A stretch of 62,908 nt of DNA from assembly GCA_012267385.1 (NCBI GenBank), contig JAAXGW010000027.1, positions 1 through 62,908 of the forward strand, in the 5' to 3' direction. Below are positions 50,188 through 57,894 of this stretch, one piece after another. A model generated the notes under the pieces. The model had not been told where the DNA came from. It saw only the letters and a program-made list of their open reading frames with translations, and did no database searches. Position 1 is the first letter of the stretch. Each line of letters begins with the position of its first letter. The DNA is from OMG group bacterium (GTDB lineage Bacteria > Pseudomonadota > Gammaproteobacteria > Pseudomonadales > Azotimanducaceae). Position numbers and translations under genes: made by a program.

Positions 50188-50688
50188 ATGTATTACGAAA
50201 TATTCAGTAGTCCCGTTGGACCGCTACTACTTCAGGGCGTAGATTCGAAGCTGCGCCAGCTCTCATTTCTCAAGAATCGAAACGCCCAATCATTCATCGA
50301 TCCAGCATGGATTCGTCGAACAGACTGCTTCGCAGACATTAAGAAACAACTGAAGGAATACTTTGAAGGACACCGTCAAGAATTTGAAGCAGAACTAGAC
50401 TTTGGAGTACCCGAGTCAAGCTTTAGTGCTCAGGTTTGGCGCGTGCTACAACAGATTCCCTATGGAGAGACACGATCTTATCGAGACGTAGCGAAGAATA
50501 TCGGCCGCGCGCGAGCCTTTCGCGCAGTTGGTCAAGCAAATCATCGAAATCCAATTGCGATCATTGTGCCATGCCACCGAGTGATTGGCAGTGATGGAAC
50601 ACTTACGGGATTTGGTGGGGGACTCGACACCAAAAAATTTCTGCTCGATATGGAATCGCGAATATCTCTGGTAAAAGCGATCGCATAG
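50188..50688 (+). CDS. methylated-DNA-[protein]-cysteine S-methyltransferase
   Basis: This 166-residue suicide repair protein removes alkyl groups from O6-methylguanine. The C-terminal domain shows FSAQVWRVLQQIPYGETRSY, the helix-turn-helix arginine finger RAFRAVGQANHRNPI and the acceptor motif IIVPCHRVIGSDG with the active cysteine, then GFGGGLDTKKFLL. It has Ogt architecture without the Ada regulatory domain. It is divergent from uvrA, making a small DNA-repair neighbourhood. Confidence 0.93.
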   Translation: MYYEIFSSPVGPLLLQGVDSKLRQLSFLKNRNAQSFIDPAWIRRTDCFADIKKQLKEYFEGHRQEFEAELDFGVPESSFSAQVWRVLQQIPYGETRSYRDVAKNIGRARAFRAVGQANHRNPIAIIVPCHRVIGSDGTLTGFGGGLDTKKFLLDMESRISLVKAIA

Positions 50689-50704
50689 AGCCTATCGTTC
50701 GCTC

Positions 50705-51553
50705 GTGATTAAAGTCGTTTGCTGGAATATTGCCGCGCAAAAACGGCGTGAGGTGTGGAATTTACTCTTCGAGATGGATGCCGACGTAGCATTGTTGCAG
50801 GAAGTAAAGTCGTTCCCAGCTGACGTTCCACCCGATGTCGAACTGGACTCCCGTCCGCTCTGCGAACCTTGGGACGACAAGTTCTTCGACAGATGGCCAA
50901 CAGTCGTTCGTCTATCCAGTAGAGTCAAAGTGGAGTGGTTCAAACGAACATGGCCCTTTCATACACTCAAGTCCAATGAGATAGGAGTAAGTGGAATTGG
51001 TACTATTGCGGTCGCGAAAGTAACATCGTGCGATACGGAAATCCGGCCATTCATTGTAGCTTCGATGTACGCTCGTTGGATGTTTCCCAATCCTTCGACC
51101 AACGCCAAGTGGCGCGTTGGTTTTTCGGATGGGTCCGCACATCGTATCATTTCCGATCTTTCCGCTTTTATCGGTAGCCATGACCCCTCCACACATCGTA
51201 TTTTGGCGACTGGGGATCTAAACACAGTTTACGGGGTAAGTACAGATTGCCCACAAGATTTGCCCGAACGGAATCAGTCGATTTTCGAACGATTTCAAGT
51301 CCTCGGTTTCGAATTCGTCGGTCCCCAGAGCCCGTATGGTCGGATGGCAAATTCAATTCCAAAATACCTATCACCAGATACCAAAAACGTCCCAACATTC
51401 GCGCTACACAAGAAAGCAGAAAACGCAGTAGATCAATTGGATTACGTGTTTGCTTCGCGAGGTTTTCATGAGTCCGTCCAAACTTGTGCTCTTAATCGAA
51501 TCGATGAATGGGGACCGAGCGACCATTGTCGCATTCTCATCGAAGTTAGTTGA
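50705..51553 (+). CDS. endonuclease/exonuclease/phosphatase family protein
   Basis: This 282-residue protein has the EEP fold. It begins at GTG (IKVVCWNIAAQKRREVW, with the conserved Asn), then ALLQEVKSF with the metal-binding Glu, ATGDLNTVYG in the middle, VDQLDYVFAS, and the C-terminal GPSDHCRILIEV with the Ser-Asp-His triad. It starts 16 bases after the ogt-like gene and is likely co-transcribed with it. The family includes DNA repair exonucleases, but its substrate cannot be read from sequence. Confidence 0.82.
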   Translation: MIKVVCWNIAAQKRREVWNLLFEMDADVALLQEVKSFPADVPPDVELDSRPLCEPWDDKFFDRWPTVVRLSSRVKVEWFKRTWPFHTLKSNEIGVSGIGTIAVAKVTSCDTEIRPFIVASMYARWMFPNPSTNAKWRVGFSDGSAHRIISDLSAFIGSHDPSTHRILATGDLNTVYGVSTDCPQDLPERNQSIFERFQVLGFEFVGPQSPYGRMANSIPKYLSPDTKNVPTFALHKKAENAVDQLDYVFASRGFHESVQTCALNRIDEWGPSDHCRILIEVS

Positions 51554-51736
51554 TTACAACGGTTTGCAGCAAGATGAGAATGTTAATCCGTACTAACACC
51601 GTCTTGTACAGCCAAGTCGTCATTCAAAAATCATCGTTCAATTTCGAACAGTGACGCGCAATGACAAGAAAGTGTAGGTGAGAGTGCGTCCGAACAGTAC
51701 TCAGACCGCGAGACTATACAACGAGAGATTTTTCGC

Positions 51737-52318
51737 TTAGCCCAGAAATAATTTCGACAATCGCACCCGATCTGGATGTAAATAGGGTGGTGCTGGAGTT
51801 AGTCGATCTAGAAACTCACTCAAACTAGACTCCACGGTTCGAATGGGTTTACGACCCGGTAATTCAAGCTGTACCTCACCAGTGGTGTTGTTTACAGTAA
51901 GATAGTACGCGGAAGCTGCGTCTGTACATGCAAAGAAAATACTTAAAGGCGAGCGGCTCTTCTTTTGGGCAAGTGCATGTCCGATGAGGTTGTCAATAAG
52001 GCGATCCCGATCCTCGTCGTTCCAAAGGAACATTAGGCTCACATGTCCTTCATTACAAGTTCCTTCAAGGCCACCAGACCAATACGAGCCATAGTATTCT
52101 TTGATCGAAGGATGGATGTCTGTTTCGAAAGCGTTTTCTAAACCAGAGAAGTCGTCAGCATTTTGTCTTTCTCGCGGTCGCCATTCGATCGCGGCGAAAT
52201 ATTCTAGTTCTACGGGTTCACCGATCTCGCAAGGTGATCGCCAATGAGGGTCGAATTCGTTCCAAAGCTTGGGATATCGCTCAAGAGTGAACTCAATGAA
52301 GCGGTCTAACGAGTCCAT
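51737..52318 (-). CDS. syd: SecY-interacting protein Syd
   Basis: This 193-residue protein aligns along its length with E. coli Syd. Landmarks are the SPCEIGEPVELEYFAAIEWR region, a NAFETDIHPSIKEYYGSYWS region, DNLIGHALAQKKSR and SLSEFLDRLTP. Syd is a cytosolic protein that binds SecY and checks translocon quality. I use the ATG at 52318; a TTG three codons earlier is possible. It lies last in a minus-strand group behind the sigma/anti-sigma genes, separated by 16 bases, which may be chance. Confidence 0.85.
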   Translation of the reverse strand: MDSLDRFIEFTLERYPKLWNEFDPHWRSPCEIGEPVELEYFAAIEWRPRERQNADDFSGLENAFETDIHPSIKEYYGSYWSGGLEGTCNEGHVSLMFLWNDEDRDRLIDNLIGHALAQKKSRSPLSIFFACTDAASAYYLTVNNTTGEVQLELPGRKPIRTVESSLSEFLDRLTPAPPYLHPDRVRLSKLFLG

Positions 52319-52334
52319 AAATCTCAATAAAAGA

Positions 52335-52886
52335 TTATGGATCTAATGATTGCTCTAGTGTTGTATTTCTATCCCGTCGTGCACCGTTAGACTCTTCACC
52401 ACGCGAATCGTCTCGGCGTGCCCGAGTTCGTCGCCACTCCTCATAACGAGCACGTGCCTGTCGAAGCGCACTTAATAGTTCAGTACGCTCGTCCGTGCTG
52501 AGTTGGACAACCATTTCGACGAAAACGTTGTCAGCTATGCTTTGTGCACTATGTCGAATCAGCCAGTAGTCATCGATCGCGCGCTCGAGTGCCTCTTGGT
52601 TTATCTCCTTCGCGCTCAACTCACGATACATACGAGTCTGAGCATTACGAAGTCTGTTGTAATGTGGTCGAACATCTGCGCGCAGTTGTTTCACATATTC
52701 AGGCATCAGTTCTTCGATGCGTTCCGGTGACAATGATCGTACCATCACAGACAATGCATAGCTTGGATCAACACTGGTATCGGTTCGATGCGATGCGAGG
52801 TGGTTGCCAATAATGTATGCAACCAAGGCAAGATTTACGATCACCGACAAGAAAAATCCGAAGATGATGCGTCGGTCTTTAATCAT
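52335..52886 (-). CDS. CpxP/Spy-like periplasmic protein (heavy-metal-sensor type)
   Basis: This 183-residue protein has an N-terminal membrane anchor (FGFFLSVIVNLALVAYIIGN). A long helical periplasmic part follows with SLSPERIEELMPEYVKQLRA, repeated charged helices and DERTELLSALRQARARYEEW, then a disordered Arg- and Asp-rich tail. The layout resembles the CnrX/Spy/CpxP metal-resistance family. It overlaps the anti-sigma-like gene by eight bases, so it is probably a third component of that sensing unit. No cysteine or histidine metal site is obvious. Confidence 0.7.
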   Translation of the reverse strand: MIKDRRIIFGFFLSVIVNLALVAYIIGNHLASHRTDTSVDPSYALSVMVRSLSPERIEELMPEYVKQLRADVRPHYNRLRNAQTRMYRELSAKEINQEALERAIDDYWLIRHSAQSIADNVFVEMVVQLSTDERTELLSALRQARARYEEWRRTRARRDDSRGEESNGARRDRNTTLEQSLDP

Positions 52887-53298
52887 TGGCTAAAAACAAG
52901 ATTTCAGTGTAGTCTTCGAAGTGGACCGTCGTGATTTCATCCTCGATAATCGTCGACTGGTTTGATTGAGAGAAGCCAATCAAGAAACCTAACGCTAGCG
53001 GTACCACGGCTAAGGCTGGTTTCAGAATCCAATTTGTACAAATTCGTTGCCAGGTCCGATGGAGCGGTTTTGTGTTCGCAATTGCGTTCATTATCCGTCG
53101 TTCTAGTCCTTGAGGAATTGGTACATTCAGTGCTTGAGGTGCAAGTTTGTCGACTGTTTGAGCATTTCGTAGTACCGCTTGGGCATCAGCCGAGGTCTGA
53201 AGTAGTACTAATGCTTGGTCGCGCGCGTTGTCGTCCCTCCAAAATTCAAGATTGGATCCGTGGCGATCTACGAGTTCTTCAAACTTAGACAATTTCAT
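52879..53298 (-). CDS. anti-sigma-factor-like membrane protein
   Basis: This 139-residue protein starts at the ATG at 53298, four bases after the sigma factor stop. It has a charged cytoplasmic N-terminal half (LSKFEELVDRHGSNLEFWRD), one transmembrane segment (LKPALAVVPLALGFLIGFSQ) and a short periplasmic tail. The fold is not recognised from motifs, and the zinc HXXXCXXC motif of ZAS anti-sigma factors is absent. The role is inferred from gene order and topology. Confidence 0.68.
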   Translation of the reverse strand: MKLSKFEELVDRHGSNLEFWRDDNARDQALVLLQTSADAQAVLRNAQTVDKLAPQALNVPIPQGLERRIMNAIANTKPLHRTWQRICTNWILKPALAVVPLALGFLIGFSQSNQSTIIEDEITTVHFEDYTEILFLAND

Positions 53299-53302
53299 AA
53301 AT

Positions 53303-53851
53303 TTAGTTGGCCCTTTCACTAGGACTGTCTGATAAAGTCTTACGCAGAGTCTTTCGTGCTCGAGACAGTAACGACTCGACGGCATCAGGAGTAGTTTCCA
53401 AAAGTTCAGCAGCTTCTATTTGGGACCATCCTTGTACTTGGCAAAGTAAAAACGCAGTGCGTTGTCTCTCTGGTAATTTTTGTACTGCCTGCTGCAATGC
53501 AATAATCAATGTTTCATCTCTCCGCGCTGACGTATCGGGAATCTGGGATAAGTCGACGTCTTCGACGAATTGCGCTTTTTGTCGGCGAAACAGATCGATA
53601 CACAAGTTTCGAGTAATCTGATATAACCACGTGGAAAACTGCACTTTATTCGGTCGCCAAGTTTTGGCGCGAGTCCATACTCTCAAAAACGCTTCCTGCG
53701 TGATTTCTTCAGCTACCTCAATGCTGTGGCACATTCGGTAGGCATACGCGTGTAATCCGTGTAAGTGTCGGTTCATGAGTTCCCTAAACGCTAACTCATC
53801 TCCTTGTTGTACGCGATACATCAATGTGGCGTCCGGTTCTTTGTCTTTCAA
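53303..53851 (-). CDS. ECF sigma factor (sigma-70 family)
   Basis: This 182-residue protein has region 2 (EEITQEAFLRVWTRAKTW, FSTWLYQITRNLCIDLFRR) and region 4 (LPERQRTAFLLCQVQGWSQI, AELLETTPDAVESLLSRARK), and no region 3, as in extracytoplasmic-function factors. The start is TTG at 53851 with AGGGA upstream. It is followed at once by an anti-sigma-like gene and a CpxP/Spy-like gene, so it probably drives an envelope-stress or metal response. Its regulon is unknown. Confidence 0.92.
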   Translation of the reverse strand: MKDKEPDATLMYRVQQGDELAFRELMNRHLHGLHAYAYRMCHSIEVAEEITQEAFLRVWTRAKTWRPNKVQFSTWLYQITRNLCIDLFRRQKAQFVEDVDLSQIPDTSARRDETLIIALQQAVQKLPERQRTAFLLCQVQGWSQIEAAELLETTPDAVESLLSRARKTLRKTLSDSPSERAN

Positions 53852-53927
53852 CGAACAAGTTCGTCCCTACATTAGTACTCAGTATGCAGATACCGAATTG
53901 TTCACCCGATCGACTTGAGCCCGATCT

Positions 53928-54587
53928 CTATTGACTTCGACCTGACGACCGTGAACTACGACGGGATTCCCAACGACGGGATTCCCAATTTCGATATTGA
54001 CTCACACGAACGCTTCGAATCACTTCGTTGTCATCGACTTTAGACAGTTCTGCACGTGATAGAGTGCCACTGCCGTCTGTGTCAATGTCTTCCAATTCCG
54101 ACAACTTGGCATTGAATTCGGTGAGTTCGACACTTCCATTACGGTCAGTGTCGTAAATAGCAATTCCTTCTTCTAGCATGTGCGTTCGAAGAGTTGCTCG
54201 TCGGTTCTCAAATTCCTCTCTCGTCATGAAACCGTCGCCATTGGTATCGCTAATGTCAAATGCATCCATTTCTTCGTTCCAACGAAGAAACATGCTCGAA
54301 GCTAGAGATGATCGTTGACGCCGCGCCCGAAGCTCTTCGTTACTCAGCTCAGCAGTCTCTTCTTCAGACAAACTTGCCAAATCTATTTCTTCCAACGTAA
54401 TTGAGCCGTTTTCGTCTTCATCTAGTAGTTTAAAAGTTTCGGTCGAGCGGTCCCGAATATCCGTAATAGACGGTTCTTGCCATCTCCAGTTTCCGCGAGA
54501 GCCAGAACTACTCTGAGCTGAAGCGGTCGCTGCCATTAAGACCGTACCCACAACCGCCAAGCAGAAAATTTGTACCCATGATTTCAT
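53928..54587 (-). CDS. secreted EF-hand calcium-binding protein
   Basis: This 219-residue protein has a signal peptide ending near ATASAQ. Four EF-hand loops follow: DEDENGSITLEE, DTNGDGFMTREE, DTDRNGSVELTE and DTDGSGTLSRAE, each with acidic positions 1, 3 and 12. The tail is an Arg/Ser-rich region with the duplicated motif WESRRWESRR. It lies 76 bases upstream of the ECF sigma gene on the same strand and may be the calcium-responsive output or input of that system. The function is otherwise unknown. Confidence 0.85.
   Translation of the reverse strand: MKSWVQIFCLAVVGTVLMAATASAQSSSGSRGNWRWQEPSITDIRDRSTETFKLLDEDENGSITLEEIDLASLSEEETAELSNEELRARRQRSSLASSMFLRWNEEMDAFDISDTNGDGFMTREEFENRRATLRTHMLEEGIAIYDTDRNGSVELTEFNAKLSELEDIDTDGSGTLSRAELSKVDDNEVIRSVRVSQYRNWESRRWESRRSSRSSGRSQ
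53958..53987 (-). repeat. 15-bp tandem duplication in the EF-hand gene
   Basis: ACGACGGGATTCCCA occurs twice in direct succession (53958-53972 and 53973-53987). It encodes the repeated WESRR in the basic C-terminal tail, so length variation between strains is likely. Confidence 0.85.
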
Positions 54588-54772
54588 TTAATTTCCCCGT
54601 GTGAGAAAAAACTCTTACGTATTGTAATGTACGAGAATTGAAGTTTATTCCTTCGTTTACGTAATTAGTAAAACTAATTTTAGCTAGCCGAATTTTCTTC
54701 AAAAGGCGATATTTTTTAGTATACATTTAAACATATTTTTGAGTCGCGTCTTAAAATATAATTTCAACGTCT

Positions 54773-54806
54773 ACGGAAACTTGCAGGTGAGTGTGTAAGT
54801 TTCCGT
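54773..54806 (+). promoter_or_regulatory. perfect 10-bp inverted repeat upstream of the MFS-acyltransferase gene
   Basis: ACGGAAACTT (54773-54782) and AAGTTTCCGT (54797-54806) are exact complements separated by 14 bases. TATAAT lies at 54757-54762 just before, although no good -35 element is at the right distance. It could be an operator for a dimeric regulator or a leader hairpin. Confidence 0.45.
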
Positions 54807-54866
54807 GTTTCACCATGTACGTTGGAGTACAAGACTTGACTCACGGTTCCCTAAAAGACCAATCCG

Positions 54867-56762
54867 TTGTCTGCTAAATCCCAATTCGGGCTCTTTAAGC
54901 TCCGGCGATTTCTTCCTTTGTTCGTGACGCAGTTTCTCGGTGCGTTTAACGATAACTTATTAAGAGCCGCACTCGTTGCAATCTTCACGTTTACAGTACT
55001 TGTCTCTGAAAACCACGAAGACATCTATGTAATCGCTGCACAAGGTTTATTGTCGTTACCCTTTTTCTTGTTTTCGGCAACCGCGGGAACTTTGGCGGAC
55101 TACTTCGAAAAGTCACGGCTGATTACCTACGTCAAATACGGAGAAGTCCTGATTGCGTTTCTCATTGCGCTCGCGTTTTGGTCAGGACAACCGCTGTTTA
55201 TGCTTGGTCTCTTATTCTTACTGGGTACGCAATCAGCGTTTTTCGCTCCTTTGAAGTACTCGATCTTACCACAACATCTCGACAGTTCGGAAATAGTAGG
55301 GGGTAATGGTGTTGTGCAGATGGGTACCTTCGTGGCTATCTTGTTGGGCACCATCATCGGTACACAACTGGTTGGTACTGAACCTGAACAAGATGTGGCA
55401 TATACGGTTCCCATTGTGTTAGCGGTTTTCATCATTTTTGTCGCCGTCGCGGGATTAATCGCTTCTTACTTCATTCCAAAGGCTCGGTCCCATTTGGACT
55501 CAAAACCCCGTTGGAATCCTATCAAGGTCACAAGAGACCTTTTAAAGATTGCGAGCGAGCGTCGTTCAGTGATGCGGTCAATTCTGGGTGTCGCTTGGTT
55601 CTGGAGTCTTGGAGCAGTCTACTTGGCTCAGTTACCGAATCTCACCGAGGATTACTTACACAGTTCCAAGAGCGTGCTTACGCTTCTACTCTCCGTAGTC
55701 ACCATCTCAATAGCCTTAGGTTCTCTCACTTGCGAAAAGCTGTCGCGGAAACACGTAGAAATGGGACTGGTTCCGATTGGTGCGTTTTTTATTAGCGTTA
55801 TCGGCATCGAATTGTTTTTTGCGATAAACTCCGTCCCCGAAACCGACCCAAGAACCGTACTCGAATTTTTGCAAACACCTAGTTCCTATCGAGTATTGAT
55901 AGAGATGGTTTTCTTAGGCTTTTTCATGGGGATATATGTTGTACCATTGCAAACGCTCGTTCAAGTACGCACTTCGGTAGAAAAGCGGGCCCGAGTTATC
56001 GCTGCAATGAACGTAATGAACGCATTTGTGGTTGTTTGTGGCGCGCTGTGGTCGCTGCTCTGGCTACATGTAATTGGTTGGGACATTCCTTCGCTATTCC
56101 TGTTCATGTCAATTTTCAATGCGTGTGTTTCAGTGTACATTTTCTTACAGGTTCCTGAATTCACTATGCGCTTTGTGGTTTGGATGCTGTCACATTCAAT
56201 GTATCGTGTCCAACACGAGGGAATCGATCTTGTACCAGAGTCAGGTGGCGCTTTGATCGCTTGTAACCACGTGAGTTACATCGACGCCTTGGTGCTCGCA
56301 GGTGCTGTTCGCCGACCAATTCGTTTTGTCATGGCGAAAGACGTGTACGACATGCCGTTCTTAAATTACTTGTTCCGTGCGTGTCGAACGATTCCTATTG
56401 CGCCAAAGTCCTTAGATCCTGAAACATACGACAAGGCTTTCGAGGACATCGAACAAGCTCTTGAAGAAGGCGATCTGTTGTGCATTTTCCCCGAAGGGCG
56501 ATTGACCCCGGACGGAAAAGTAGGAGAGTTTAAGAGTGGAATAATGAAAGTTCTTGAGAAAACTCCGGTTCCAGTAGTTCCCGCCGCTTTGCAGGGTTTA
56601 TGGGGAATGAAGTTCACCCATCAGGGTAAGGGGTTGTTTAAGGGTTCTTGGAAGTTACGGTCAAAACTAGGTGTAGCATTATCCGCACCTGTAGAGGGAC
56701 CGGATGTGAATTTAGATGCCCTCAAACAAGAAGTTGTGCGGTTGCGTGGCGCATACCGTTAA
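54867..56762 (+). CDS. MFS transporter-PlsC acyltransferase fusion
   Basis: This 631-residue inner-membrane protein has two parts. Residues 1 to about 415 form an LplT-like major-facilitator domain (RRFLPLFVTQFLGAFNDNLL at the start) and residues about 430-631 an acyltransferase with NHVSYIDAL (the HX4D motif) and FPEGRLTPDGK. In related proteins a third acyl-ACP synthetase domain follows; it is absent here. The likely job is uptake and re-acylation of lysophospholipids. The start is TTG, chosen because SAKSQFGLFKLRRFLP matches the N-termini of relatives. A GNAT gene follows without a gap. Confidence 0.88.
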   Translation: MSAKSQFGLFKLRRFLPLFVTQFLGAFNDNLLRAALVAIFTFTVLVSENHEDIYVIAAQGLLSLPFFLFSATAGTLADYFEKSRLITYVKYGEVLIAFLIALAFWSGQPLFMLGLLFLLGTQSAFFAPLKYSILPQHLDSSEIVGGNGVVQMGTFVAILLGTIIGTQLVGTEPEQDVAYTVPIVLAVFIIFVAVAGLIASYFIPKARSHLDSKPRWNPIKVTRDLLKIASERRSVMRSILGVAWFWSLGAVYLAQLPNLTEDYLHSSKSVLTLLLSVVTISIALGSLTCEKLSRKHVEMGLVPIGAFFISVIGIELFFAINSVPETDPRTVLEFLQTPSSYRVLIEMVFLGFFMGIYVVPLQTLVQVRTSVEKRARVIAAMNVMNAFVVVCGALWSLLWLHVIGWDIPSLFLFMSIFNACVSVYIFLQVPEFTMRFVVWMLSHSMYRVQHEGIDLVPESGGALIACNHVSYIDALVLAGAVRRPIRFVMAKDVYDMPFLNYLFRACRTIPIAPKSLDPETYDKAFEDIEQALEEGDLLCIFPEGRLTPDGKVGEFKSGIMKVLEKTPVPVVPAALQGLWGMKFTHQGKGLFKGSWKLRSKLGVALSAPVEGPDVNLDALKQEVVRLRGAYR

Positions 56763-57176
56763 ATGCATGCGACGATGTCTGTACGTTTTGGAGTAGAACC
56801 CCAAGCCCCTAGACGGTTTCCAATATATCGTCCGCATTGGCATGAACGACCCACACAGTTACTCGCCCGCGACATTTGGCGTGACACCGAGCTAGATTGG
56901 ATCAGAATTGCAAAAGACAAAGATGAGGTCATCGCGGCATACGAAATTGAACAAAAAGATGCTTGGAATTTTTCGGTACTATCGCTGCAAGTGGCGGAAT
57001 CATACCGGAATCAAGGATTAGGTCGGTGGATGCTACTACATGCTGTAGGACTCGTCGAATCAAGAGGGGGACGTTTCGTTCACACTCAGTGTCGTAACCA
57101 TCGAGACTTTGTTATGCGGAATGGTTTTACCGAAGTCACACCTGGCCATTACGTCATGCAACTGCAACCAGAGTAG
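56763..57176 (+). CDS. GNAT family N-acetyltransferase
   Basis: This 137-residue protein has the acetyl-CoA-binding signature VAESYRNQGLGRWMLLHAVG (the Q/RXXGXG/A loop) at about residues 78-97. It is followed by a single beta-strand region and FVMRNGFTEVTPGHYVMQL. It starts directly after the upstream stop codon and is translationally linked. The substrate is unknown. Confidence 0.8.
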   Translation: MHATMSVRFGVEPQAPRRFPIYRPHWHERPTQLLARDIWRDTELDWIRIAKDKDEVIAAYEIEQKDAWNFSVLSLQVAESYRNQGLGRWMLLHAVGLVESRGGRFVHTQCRNHRDFVMRNGFTEVTPGHYVMQLQPE

Positions 57177-57186
57177 GTCGTTCTAC

Positions 57187-57663
57187 ATGTCTTTGATCAG
57201 TTCAAGTTCCGATGGCTTACCACGCATCCCCAATGCTCGTGTGGCAATACTCACCTCTAAGTGGCACGCTGAGTACGTCAAAAACGTCGCTGATCAATGT
57301 GAGCAGATTCTGGAGCAACAAGCAGCCGTGGTCCAACGACACGAGCTTCCTGGTACTTACGAATTTCCTTACGCAGTTCGCGTGTTAAAAGAAAGTGATT
57401 CCGATTTAGTCGCAATCGTGTGTATTGGAATCGTCTTGAAAGGGGAGACAGAACATTTTGAGATGATTTTGAATTCCTGCTCATTTGGTCTAATCAAAGC
57501 ATCATTGGATTACGACGTCATCGTAATTAATGGCATCATACCCGCGACGGATCGAAAACAAATTGTTGCTCGAACGAACACTGATCAATTCAATAAAGGA
57601 ATAGAACTTGCACGTGCAGCAGTCGAAGCGATCGCTTGGACCAAAAACGTTCGGGGACTATGA
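57187..57663 (+). CDS. ribH: 6,7-dimethyl-8-ribityllumazine synthase
   Basis: This 158-residue protein catalyses the penultimate step of riboflavin synthesis. VAILTSKWHAEYVKN supplies the aromatic substrate contact, ELPGTYEFPYAV the second motif, VCIGIVLKGETEHFEMI the catalytic His, and ARTNTDQFNKGIELA the Arg and Lys. The start is the ATG at 57187; an upstream in-frame TTG lies inside the GNAT gene. It stands away from other rib genes, so it is a stand-alone copy and may be an additional or divergent paralogue. Confidence 0.88.
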   Translation: MSLISSSSDGLPRIPNARVAILTSKWHAEYVKNVADQCEQILEQQAAVVQRHELPGTYEFPYAVRVLKESDSDLVAIVCIGIVLKGETEHFEMILNSCSFGLIKASLDYDVIVINGIIPATDRKQIVARTNTDQFNKGIELARAAVEAIAWTKNVRGL

Positions 57664-57894
57664 CCCTGAGCGTCAACACATAAGAGCCGGTTTCTTCAGA
57701 TCGATCCGATTCTACCACTAATACCATTCCCTAAAGAGGTTGTAAGCGGCGTAAACCAACAATATCAAGGGAACAAAGTTCATAGTAATGATTGTTCTTC
57801 GGCCCGTGTTAGTCGCGCGTTTTCCCGACTGAATCTGGAACATTGTTCGTTCAGTTGCGAAATCGACAATGAAGAGTTCAGTTCAGTACCCAAT

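Noticed and set aside
53852-53927. ECF-type autoregulated promoter before the sigma gene
   Set aside because: No GGAAC/CGT pair with 15-17 base spacing was found; the 76-base gap may simply be read through from the EF-hand gene.
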